Made by a program: the position numbers and the translations under genes. A stretch of DNA of 61,394 nt from Paramacrobiotus metropolitanus. Taxonomy: Eukaryota; Tardigrada; Eutardigrada; Parachela; Macrobiotidae. Below, one piece after another: positions 20,129-30,559 of this stretch (position 1 is its first letter; each line of letters starts with the position of its first letter). Below the pieces are notes generated by a model that ran no database searches, had not been told where the DNA came from, and was given only the letters and a program-made list of their open reading frames with translations. The DNA is taken from assembly GCF_019649055.1 (NCBI RefSeq), contig NW_026570525.1:1-61394 (forward strand). Direction: 5' to 3'.

Positions 20129-21690
20129 ATGGAAAACGAAAATCGTGTCCTCAAAAGTTTCCGGTAAAGTATACCATAATCAAATATTTCTACAGAAAAT
20201 CATAAATGAACAGCAATACGCAAAACTGAATAGTTTTTTTCCATTTATTCCACGCTGTTTATTGCGTTCAGTTATTCGAAAAATTATTTATTTAGATGGC
20301 GATTAAATAAGAAATGGTGTATACATAAAGGTTTTAACGAGTTGGTTGGTTTTTACGTCTCATGTTTTCTTGTTTCATGTCGGTCGGTCAGTTTGAATTT
20401 CTGTGTTGTATGTAAAGAAGTACATAAATAAGGCTGTCCACGGATAAGTATGATTTTAACAATACAAGTTGACAGCAGCGAGCTCGCAGGATGACTAAAT
20501 ACGAAGTACGACGTGTGACAAACACGCAGTAACGGAGTTGCTACGTACAACACGAATAGTACTTAGAAGCAGATCCACGAGAACACCACAATTTCTTTTA
20601 TCTTCCTTCAACTTACAGTTACTGCTGTTATAATATTCTGGGACGTAAAGGAGACAGTCTGCCTCACGCACTCACCTTGCAAGTCTTCAACGATCGTTTA
20701 ATTGGTAATTTGGTAATGTCCAATCATTACCAAAAACTTTTATAATGACGCTTTTTGGTGGCTGCCAGCTGAGGTCACTCAGCTGGACGCTTCTGACCAC
20801 AGGTGGCAGCAGAGCGGAAATATCACCAGGCCGCAGAAGCGACAGAAATATCTGGCGCAAAAAATAAGCTATAAAATTTCAAAAACCGAAATGGTACAAT
20901 TTCTCCTTAACCACTTGAAAACCGGTTTTCTTAAAGCGCAGCTTCAGCCGTACAAAAGCAACAGAGTAATGTGCCACATTCATTGCATACGGTACCCTCG
21001 CTATCTCTCAATTTTCCATTGCGGATGAAGATAATATTTTCGAAGTACTCGCAACGTCTGCTCTGTTTTCAAACTAAAAGCAGGATTTTTCTGAGACCCT
21101 AACCGGTTACCGCTCCTGTGTTATCTTTCAGCTCATAAGCAGCATTCATCCTAGCGTGACTTGTTTTACCTACAGTACAATAATTCAATAGGATGGCTTG
21201 CTGATCCGCAAGGATAACTCACCGGCCCAACCCAACAGGAGAGTAGTGCATTTTCCACGTTTTCATCGGCGACATACATGATCTGGGCTGCGTGAGCAAT
21301 GATTGTATCCAAACCTCCAGCGTGTGGAATTTATTGATTTATATGCGTACTGTTCAGTATGTTGTTCTACAGTAGCAGGCGATGAGTGGCCTGCTCTCGC
21401 CTGGCGCATCGCATGCACGACGATGCAGGTGCATATAAACAGCAACTAGGCCAATCCTGTAGAGCTTTCGGAAAGCTGATGTGACTTTCAACGCATGAAC
21501 AGTGAAATGGTGAAAATCACCCCATCTCAGAAGTGTTATCGGGTGTTGTTTAACCAACTCTCACGGCACAACATTCCGCTCCGGAAATCCCAAGTAAGGT
21601 CGTGCTGTGCCAAAACGTAACAGTGATTTGTGAGGCGTAATCAGTCCAACACAGGGGGCCCATCGTTGATGTTGTATGGGGAAAAATTTA
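20129..21690. other. Gene-free stretch
   Basis: No supported gene. Short frames on both strands (for example 21263-21557 minus) have no domain-like content. Confidence 0.35.
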
Positions 21691-21699
21691 ATTGCAAAT

Positions 21700-22030
21700 C
21701 AACCTTTTTGCTATGCAACAACAACGTCCAATTGGACGGCCAGCTTCCTTCCAGTGCAAGATTCTTGGTGGGCTGCATCCTTTGATTGTGTGGTTTGACT
21801 ACGCAGTTAAACTATTTGATCGGAAGATGCAGCCGGATACGTGTACGTCTTGGGAAGAAGCGCCATCGATCAGGATTAGGGACAACGCTACTATGATTAA
21901 AGTAAGTTTCCCGCTATCATTTTAATAGCAGATGGTAATTTTACCGTTGACAAATCATCGGCATTTTACGTATGCAGTGTGTACTATGGTTCAGAGGGCG
22001 ATTCGACAACAATAGTACGCATTGGCTTAA
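21700..22030 (+). pseudogene. Possible Ig-like domain fragment
   Basis: The plus-strand frame at 21692-21925 contains GRPASFQCKILGGLHPLIVW, resembling strands B and C of an I-set immunoglobulin domain (G..A.F.C.I.G...P.I.W), then SIRIRDNATMIK. A donor-like GTAAGT follows. About 30 nt later another frame carries SSAFYVCSV, like strand F (Y-x-C). The phases do not fit a simple intron, so this is either a decayed fragment or a misreading. No complete gene is visible around it. Confidence 0.3.
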
Positions 22031-22431
22031 ACTTCATAAAGGCCTATTGTATTTTCAATCTATACATTTTACGCAAGTGGCAGGGCGATTCGACAAACGG
22101 TGGAACATGGGCGTTTCAGCAAACCATTATTTTATTTACACTCGTTATGCAGCTACAGTACTTAACTAATACACATAGTTAACTTATGCTTCCCTGGGTA
22201 ACGTGGTACGTTGCATTTAAAGTATGCGTTTTCACCGAGAATTTCTGAATTAACTTTTCGGGTAAGATAATAATCTCGATAAATAATCGCCGTCTGATTA
22301 CGATTCTTAGTTGTAGTGAATATGAGCCCTTCGTCCATTTTAAAGCAGACAGACAGACAGACAAACAACTGATTACATGCAAATACACAAATCACAGATG
22401 CTGCGTTGTTAAAGTTAACTGTGCTGTATTG

Positions 22432-22480
22432 TTAAAGTTAACTATTTGTCAAAAATATTTTGACAAATAGTTAACTTTAA
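22432..22480. repeat. Perfect 23-bp-arm palindrome
   Basis: Arms 22432-22454 and 22458-22480 are exact reverse complements around a 3-nt centre. A partial direct copy of the arm start (TTAAAGTTAACTGTG) lies just upstream near 22409. No coding. It may be a hairpin relic of a small transposon. Confidence 0.8.
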
Positions 22481-22489
22481 TTTGTCAAG

Positions 22490-23500
22490 GAACCGCATTA
22501 GTTAAGCTAATGCGAAGTTGGCTAGAATTGTACGGAAGATTTCGTACCTGTGAGCACCAAAATTTATTAGAAATGGCCAAACATAAGCGTGAAATAATGC
22601 CGTTGCCGTAAAACTGCGTTCTTCTACCTGTTGAAAATTGTTTGGGACGATTTTTATTCTCTAACCCCAAAATGGGTCGATGCTTCTTAAAGAACCATCG
22701 GGACGTTTCGCTCTTTCGCTGGACACTTCCTATTGCAGAAACCTCGACGTAAGGCCTTTCCTTTTGAGAATTATGGTTTGTGGTCAACTGTCCAGAAGAA
22801 CAGTTCGAAAACGGCTGCATTTCTGCTTCACGGGTGTTATAATTACCTCGACTCTCTCAAGGTAGGACTACCTGACGATCTTCGAGTAATTTCATAAAAT
22901 TAAAGGTACAACTAGTCACTAATGCTCACTATGATACTTATTGACAAATTCTGTTTACTGCCATAACACTTGTATTTAGCGGGCTACACTTCACTTCGTT
23001 TTAGGGACATACATAAGAAACTGCAGAACTGAACAATCGTTTTATTAAATGAGCAGTTACTACCGCAAAAGGCATTATCGAAGACTTATTATAGCAAAGC
23101 CACCTTCCGTTGTGCCATTCACTCCGAAGATCCACTATCGCGCGGGAAGAGGTTAAGATTACCAGAGAGAGTACAGACTAAATCCAAATTGAACTCTGCA
23201 GATTAGCATAAAAGCAGTAAAAAAATTAAATAGTGCGAAAAGGTTCCCGTTGCCCTTCATCGTCAGTCACATTTTTTGACATTAAGATTTCAACGTGCGG
23301 CGCATGAGGACTGGGTACTCGTATATTTGCCGACGCGCGACATCTCCGACATGGTCAAGCTAATTCCGGCTGCCCAAGAAGCCCGAGATGGGCAATGCAG
23401 CAGATGCTTAAATCAGTAGATGGTTAGTTCAATTATTTAAATGCGTGCTGGGGAATTTAATAAAAGAGTATCAATTAACAAAATCAAAATCCTAGCATTT
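22490..23500. other. Gene-free stretch
   Basis: No supported gene or RNA. A minus-strand frame at 22820-22485 lacks recognisable domains. Confidence 0.35.
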
Positions 23501-23514
23501 CCGTTCAGCCAAAT

Positions 23515-24071
23515 GAAAGGCGAAGTACACATCTTCTTTTTCTACCGTGTCGCTAAATGTACCGAGAAAAGAGACTGCATTTCCTCTGTGAATCTGAATA
23601 CCAATTCTTTGGCGTAAAAACTCTCCTGAGAGGGGGTTGCCTGTACTGTCGATAATCTTTCGCGACAGCTCTTTGAAGAATTTCTTCGTCAGCGGTCCGA
23701 ATGTACCCGTAGTTTCGAACGCCAGCGGTTGAACGATGTAACGGTCTGCCTTCCCGCTATATTTTCCTATCTTCCGGTTTCCGGTATTTCCGCTGCACTA
23801 CCCGGGACCCTGGACGTCTGGGCGATGTACTTTGGGCAAATGTGTCCGCCACGATTATATCCCACACCAGCGGCTTTCCATTTTTCCAAGGAAAAGCAGT
23901 CACCACGTCGGGCTGCTTTCCATCGCCTCTGTCTAAGCCCGCCGGCTCGAGTGACGAAGGCACTTTTGCCGAACTCAGCGCCCGCTTAGTTGCTTCGTTC
24001 AAGACTGCGGGGACACCGTGTCTTCCTTTCGCTAACTTGCATACCAATCCATGGTGTCCAAGACTGTCCAC
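23515..24071 (-). pseudogene. Retroelement relic: restriction-like (PD-(D/E)XK) nuclease domain
   Basis: The minus-strand frame 24071-23757 carries LGHHGLVCKLAKGRHGVPAV, then KQPDVVTAFPWKNGKPLVWD. This is a zinc-like H/C start followed by a PD...WD nuclease core found downstream of reverse transcriptases in many invertebrate non-LTR-type elements. A frame change near 23757 leads to the matching end: FETTGTFGPL, then GIQIHRGNAVSFLGT near 23580. No reverse transcriptase is visible upstream, so only the 3' end survives, as expected for 5'-truncated retroelement copies. The family name is uncertain. Confidence 0.6.
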
Positions 24072-24129
24072 AATACTACCGTATCATCAGCAGATGATGC
24101 AGGTTCTCGTACGCCAACTAAGTTAGTAA

Positions 24130-25670
24130 AATCTCACAATCGAATTAGTCTAAATTTACAACTTTTTACCATTATTAATTATTTTTATCGTTTTCACTGC
24201 GTTAGGTTTTCTGTTTCCTTTTTTCTCGATATCTCCGCCCTATTTCCGTCAGCGCGCATAACAACGCGTCGGCATTGTTCACAGGACTGCGCTTTATCAG
24301 ATTAATCAGAATCTACGATTTGTTGCCCGCCTGCGTTCAAAAACCGACCAGACAGTTTTAGCGCACGAACTGTTCTGTTCCTTTCGTCGGGCTCGTAATG
24401 CAGTTACGTAAGTAACTGGAGAAATCGGTGGTTTTACTTTTATATGGTACGTACCGCAGGATGACATTTTCAGTACTTATGTAATCTCAACTTTTCACCC
24501 GTTCCTGCTCCATTCTGTGACCCACTGTGCAACAACGCTTATTAGTTGCTAAACGAAGCTGTTTCACCTTTTGCATAGCAATCAGGCAGTAGATTGATAC
24601 AGAACTTGCCATTCTAAGAGTTTACGTCGGCCAATCTGTAAGCGCAGCCGGATCTGGCAGTGACACAGTTTGACAACTCATCCATGCTGAATGGTTCGAC
24701 ATGAGGATTGATTTGTGTTTTGGAGTCCTATTATGTTTATGAGTTAGAGCACTTTAAGAAGTTTCGAATCGTGAACTTCTATAAATACTTCTATATTATT
24801 CTAGCGATCATCGTAACATGGTGCTGTTTGGGCGGTGTGGCTGAGCACACTGCAGCTTAAAAGAAAAGCTTTCGATGATGCGGTTAACTGGAATTCTGTT
24901 TGTAAATTTAAGTGGGTTCTTTCCCTCTTACGAGACGCATAATTAATGTGTTTATTAAAGATTAAAGAGTGAACCATGTGGCTGCGTTTCTGTGATTGGA
25001 AGATTGACCTTTCCTTAACTGAGCATACCACCAGTGAACAGTCGTACTTGGCACGTAGCGTCTACAGATATCCACTTTGAGAACACAACTCGTGTCTCTT
25101 TTAATGTGAAAAATTATGAACAGGAGCCAAGAAAGAAAGCCAGTAATTTTACTCTACAGATACTCTATGCATCGCTTGTGCACATTTTTGCTGGTCATGA
25201 TCATAAAACGTTTTATTACAAATCGGCATGGTTTTTTTCTACAAGGTAGCTGCACTCATGGTGCACATTGCACAGTTATGTACGTCTATGCACCCACATG
25301 GTACCAGGTATACTTGTACTCGTATTGGAGCCCAAAGAATAGAGCACTGTTGTGGAATGCGGTTTACTTCGAATGAAAGCGTTAACTTACTCTAATCTGG
25401 TGAACCAGCACAGCATGGAGCTTACTAAGTTTTTTTTCGAAATTCCGGCCATTGCCAGATTAATGCCAACCTGACCCTGGTCAGTCACCAGCAACAAAGG
25501 TATTTAGCATTGCATTGCAGTCATTCTCATCTTGAGAATTCGGGCGGCAGCACTCGCATTCCAATCCCTCCTGGACAACGCAGACCTTGCGAGGCGGTTA
25601 TTGGCAACTTAAGGATTCCGTCGGGTATGCATTTGTACAGCGCAGTGATAGGTAGCCGTACAACAATGAC
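24130..25670. other. Gene-free stretch
   Basis: No supported gene. Plus-strand frames at 25034-25376 and the 25510-25713 frame show no domain. Confidence 0.35.
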
Positions 25671-25675
25671 AAGCT

Positions 25676-25894
25676 TTACACTAAGAAATCCAGGATTAAA
25701 AGGAACAAGTTGAAACCAAAGTTACCATGTAAGTAATCTTTAAGGCTTAAAATTAAATTACTACAGTATAAAGATTTATTTGCAGGCCTGCGTTGTGATT
25801 TACTCATCAAATTACTGGATGCCGGGAAGGTCATCACAAGGATTAGCAACATGAGTAGTCCCACAAGGTTAACTGTCGCTGTGCGCAACGCCAT
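25676..25894 (-). CDS. Possible short secreted peptide or first exon
   Basis: The minus-strand ATG at 25894 opens a frame with a strongly hydrophobic start (MALRTATVNLVGLLMLLILV) and then MTFPASSNLMSKSQRRPA, a good signal-peptide profile. The remainder to 25676 becomes Leu/Phe-rich and may be intron read-through. No downstream exon could be assigned. Low confidence. Confidence 0.25.
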   Translation of the reverse strand: MALRTATVNLVGLLMLLILVMTFPASSNLMSKSQRRPANKSLYCSNLILSLKDYLHGNFGFNLFLLILDFLV

Positions 25895-26590
25895 GTCGGA
25901 ATTTCAGCATAAAAAATTAGAAATCAGCTTTAAAGACTTAGTAATGATGAACGAACCACAAAATTAGTTCACAGCGATTCCGCTTGTCAAAACATAATAA
26001 TCATGCACTCACACGTCTCACAGCTTGCTTATATAGTCGGAAATGGTCAGTGCTAGGAATTTGGTATGCTGACTGTACCCAAAACCTCCGGTCACCGTAA
26101 AAGAAATTTAATGTTTTGGGTAAAGACACTGCAGATGGTTCTTGTGCAGTGGACCAGTCTGGTCGAACGGTGTGCTGATTTGCTGGCAGTGCAAATTTGG
26201 CAGTCATCAACGTGATATTGCGGTAATAGTTTGTGGCAAGTTGTCCATGCGTTATGATGATGGTGATGGAAATTTTAAGAGCTTTCGGGAAAACGGCAAT
26301 GGTAAAACATCAAGTGGGTCCGTTGTCGGACGGTTGACTGATCAAATTGTGCCAAGATAACTCAGTCGCAATGGGCAGTATCGCATTTTTGAAACCAGTA
26401 TTATCGGAAATGAGAAAAGTACAGTGGATGAAGAAAACAGCAGCGGTATGCAAGTCGTTATGGACCGCACCAGCCTGCACCCATAAAATTTGTTTTCACA
26501 AACGAAAACAAAATTCTGTTTTGCCGATCGATACAGTAGGATCAGCTGCACAAGTCCTACTGTACTTTTATTAGCTACTGCTCTACTGTA
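25895..26590. other. Gene-free stretch
   Basis: No supported gene. Overlapping frames on both strands at 26001-26360 have no recognisable content. Confidence 0.3.
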
Positions 26591-26595
26591 CTTTG

Positions 26596-26725
26596 TAGAT
26601 GCCATTAGGCAGACGGGATCGGCTGCTGAAGACGCGGAAGTGCGGAAGCGAAACCTCTATTCCGAACTCACTGATCGGCATTTTTTCCAGCCAGTGGCTC
26701 TCGGAACAATGTTGTGGCGAAAGTA
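26596..26725 (+). pseudogene. Fragment of the same retroelement nuclease domain
   Basis: The plus-strand segment reads TGSAAEDAEVRKRNLYSELT, then HFFQPVALGTM. It matches the part of the PD-(D/E)XK-like domain where A..AE..K..KY is followed by F.PVA.E..G. It is in the middle of a longer chance frame (26490-26864) whose other parts are unrelated. Only about 35 codons are recognisable. Confidence 0.4.
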
Positions 26726-26739
26726 CCCGCCAATAAATA

Positions 26740-26885
26740 AGGATGGTAATATCCAATATCCAAAAGCGCATCCAGAGCCTAAATATCCAAATATCATATC
26801 CATATCCCAGGCTGTCTCGAAAGATACAGATATTTTTGGATATTTGGTGGATACAAGGATTTAACAGGATATTGACGGATATAAA
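26740..26885. repeat. AT-rich imperfect inverted repeat built on ATATCCAAA
   Basis: The motif ATATCCAAA and close variants occur several times at 26752-26815. The complementary TTTTTGGATAT appears near 26832, giving an imperfect hairpin. Similar motifs occur in non-autonomous DNA transposons, but I cannot define ends. Confidence 0.4.
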
Positions 26886-27639
26886 ACAGATCCGTCTTAT
26901 ATAACCATATTTTTTTCCAAAAAAGGCATTTATAAATTATTACTATACATGCTTCGACTTTTCTGAACAAAGGATCAGATAACTGAATATTTTGAAAAAC
27001 GGATCACCCAGTTATTCAAATATTTTGATAGTACAAAAATTTAAGATCAACAAGTTTGCGTAGACATTATTATCAATATCATCTGACGTTCTATTGGTGT
27101 CTCCACAAAATAGACGTAAATGTGCAAATCACAATGATTAATGTTTGATTTCACGCTGAAACAAAATTTTTGTGTCAAAATCTCGGAGCCATCGCACTAA
27201 GGCTGGTATTGAAACTACGATTAGCAAGTGTCGGGGGTAAGGCGGAAACGGTGGACACGTCATACAATTAATTCTGGCACTGGTGGAATTTTTTGCCATT
27301 AGATTATCAAAATATGGGGGTAATCCGTTGTTTAAAATGCACAGTTAAACGTACCCTAATGTCGAAAAAAATGGAAGTATGACGTATAATCAGTGTATTT
27401 CTTGTTTCTTTCTAATATTTAATTTGGCGTTGATTGTTAATGTGTTCAACGATGCTTTTATTTCATAGAATGTCCAAGTTAGGACATTAGTGGTTCTATA
27501 GGCTTGAACCTATAGACCAGGACAACAGTGGTTCACCAGGTTCTGAACCAAATAAAATGTAAACACAACTGCGAAATGAGAACTCGAGCTTGCAGAAACA
27601 CATAGAACCACAATTGAACCACCACTGAACTACGCACAC

Positions 27640-29940
27640 AGTCACTTGCCGACACACTACCACACTACCAGTCTACCCCGTGAACCAGGTGAACCTATAG
27701 AACCACCAGTGAACAACGTACACAGTCACTTGTCGACACACGACCACACTACCAGTCTACCCCGTGAACCAGGTGAACCTATAGAACCACCAGTGAACAA
27801 CGTACACAGTCACTTGTTGTTGTCGGCACACTACCACACTACCAGTCTACCCCGTGAACCAGGTGAACCTATACAACCACATAGAACCACCATTGAACCA
27901 CCAGTCAACCACGTACACAGTCACTTGTCGACACACTACCACACTGCCAGTCTACCCCGTTAACCAGGTGAACCTATAGAACCACACAGAACCACCATTG
28001 AACCACCAGTGAACCACGTACACAGTCACTTGTTGTTGTCGGCACACTACCACACTACCAGTCTACCCCGTGAACCAGGTGAACCTATAGAACCACACAG
28101 AACCAACATCGAACCACCAGTGAACCACGTACACAGTCACTTGTTGTTGTCGGCACACTACCACACTACCAGTCTACCCCGTGAACCAGGTGAACCTATA
28201 GAACCACATAGAACTACCATTGAACCACCAGTGAACCACGTACACAGTCACTTGTCGACACACTACCACACTACCAGTCTACCCCGTGAACCAGGTGAAC
28301 CTATAGAACCACATAGAACCACCATTGAACCACCAGTGAACCACGTACACAGTCACTTGTCGACACACTACCACACTACTAGTCTACCCCGTGAACCAGG
28401 TGAACCTATAGAACCACATAGAACCACCATTGAACCACCAGTGAACCACGTACACAGTCACTTGTCGACACACTACCACACTACCAGTCTACCCCGTGAA
28501 CCAGGTGAACCTATAGAACCACCAGTGAACAACGTACACAGTCACCTGTTGTTGTCGGCACACTACCACACTACCAGTCTACCCCGTGAACCAGGTGAAC
28601 CTATAGAACCACATAGAACTACCATTGAACCACCAGTGAACCACGTACACAGTCACTTGTTGTTGTCGGCACACTACCACACTACCAGTCTACCCCGTGA
28701 ACCAGGTGAACCTATAGAACCACATAGAACCACCATTGAACCACCAGTGAACCACGTACACAGTCACTTGTCGACACACTACCACACTACCAGTCTACCC
28801 CGTGAACCAGGTGAACCTATAGAACCACATAGAACCACCATTGAACCACCAGTGAACCACGTACACAGTCACTTGTCGACACACTACCACACTACCAGTC
28901 TACCCCGTGAACCAGGTGAACCTATAGAACCACATAGAACCACCATTGAACCACCAGTGAACCACGTACACAGTCACTTGTCGACACACTACCACACTAC
29001 CAGTCTACCCCGTGAACCAGGTGAACCTATAGAACCACATAGAACTACCATTGAACCACCAGTGAACCACGTACACAGTCACTTGTTGTTGTCGGCACAC
29101 TACCACACTACCAGTCTACCCCGTGAACCAGGTGAACCTATAGAACCACATAGAACCACCATTGAACCACCAGTGAACCACGTACACAGTCACTTGTTGT
29201 TGTCGGCACACTACCACACTACCAGTCTACCCCGTGAACCAGGTGAACCTATAGAACCACATAGAACCACCATTGAACCACCAGTGAACCACGTACACAG
29301 TCACTTGTCGAAACACTACCACACTACTAGTCTACCCCGTGAACCAGGTGAACCTATAGAACCACATAGAACTACCATTAAACCACCAGTGAACCACGTA
29401 CACAGTCACTTGTCGACACACTAACACACTACCAGTCTACCCCGTGAACCAGGTGAACCTATAGAACCACATAGAACCACCATTGAACCACCAGTGAACC
29501 ACGTACACAGTCACTTGTCGACACACTACCACACTACCAGTCTACCCCGTGAACCAGGTGAACCTATAGAACCACATAGAACCACCATTGAACCACCAGT
29601 GAACCACGTACACAGTCACTTGTCGACACACTAACACACTACCAGTCTACCCCGTGAACCAGGTGAACCTATAGAACCACATAGAACCACCATTGAACCA
29701 CCAGTGAACCACGTACACAGTCACTTGTCGACACACTACCACACTACCAGTCTACCCCGTGAACCAGGTGAACCTATAGAACCACATAGAACCACCATTG
29801 AACCACCAGTGAACCACGTACACAGTCACTTGTCGACACACTAACACACTACCAGTCTACCCCGTGAACCAAGTGAACCTATAGAACCACATAGAACCAC
29901 CAGTGAACCACAAGTGAACCACGTACGCAATCACTTGCCG
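27640..29940 (+). repeat. Left tandem array, 105-bp (35-codon) units
   Basis: The unit begins near AGTCTACCCCGTGAACCAGG and recurs every 105 bp, with 111-bp and shorter variants. Because 105 is divisible by three, a frame stays open for 471 codons (28009-29424), with a unit reading SLPREPGEPIEPHRTTIEPP and then VNHVHSHLSTHYHTT. Variants carry an insertion of two codons (HLLLSAHYHTT) or lack the HRTTIEP part. From about 29420 alternating units carry TAA, at 210-bp spacing, indicating recent dimer amplification. Probably non-coding satellite DNA. Confidence 0.9.
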
Positions 29941-29944
29941 ACGA

Positions 29945-30150
29945 AAAAAGAATGACAAGCGGTACTACAAAGGACATTCCAAAAGTAATTTTCAATTATT
30001 TGCATCTTCCTTCAGAAACGCATGCAGCTTATAATTATTAGCCATATTGTTAGAAACGACCTTCATTAAGGAACAGAAAGAAAACACATCAAAAACCTTT
30101 ATTAAGTATCATGGTACGAGTACAAACTATGCACCAGAACAAAGCGGCGT
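29945..30150. other. Start of foldback core, no gene
   Basis: AT-rich sequence after the last unit; nothing recognised. Confidence 0.3.
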
Positions 30151-30555
30151 TTACAAAAGAAACACTTCCTCTATGCTATCCTGATCGGGGATCGTACCCA
30201 TTACACAAATCGCGTTTCCCCGTTGTATTTGCATAGATATTCGCTGTTTAAAAAACTCTTTCGCCCGCTTTTGGCCAGTTGAAGTTGCTATACCGTTTCC
30301 AACGGTTTCCACTAGCTTTTTAGTACCGTCTCGATAAGGTCCGTAAATTTCGATGGCTGCAGCAACGAAATCGTATCTTGCTTGCATCCAAGCGTGTTTC
30401 GCTAGTTTCTTCCTTTCAGCGAGTTCGGCTGCTGCGCCGGCGGTCACGGAAGTGCGGTCGATATATGAAACCGCCAGCGTGTCTACGAAGGTGACGTCTA
30501 TGGCCAGCGGTTTTCCGCGCGCCCACGGTATTAGTGTGTTCACGTCCGGCCTTCA
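30151..30555 (-). pseudogene. Retroelement relic: PD-(D/E)XK-like nuclease domain, 3' end
   Basis: The minus strand reads RPDVNTLIPWARGKPLAIDV directly upstream of and into the open frame starting at 30543. It continues with TSVTAGAAAELAERKKLAKH, then IEIYGPY, and RISMQIQRGNAICVMGT near the end. PD...D-x-T...A-E-x-K is the nuclease-type core, and the QRGNA ending is typical of this retroelement family. It is a better-preserved sibling of the copy at 23.5-24.1 kb and lies inside the foldback core. No reverse transcriptase is found upstream. Confidence 0.6.
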
Positions 30556-30559
30556 AAAC

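Noticed and set aside
28009-29424. 471-codon Pro/His-rich protein as a real gene
   Set aside because: It arises from the in-frame period of a satellite repeat, has no proper start context or splice signals, and neighbouring units contain stops; kept only as a finding.
27640-29940. CRISPR-like regular repeat array
   Set aside because: Units are contiguous 105-bp tandem copies with no unique spacers, no cas genes, and the context is a eukaryotic genome.
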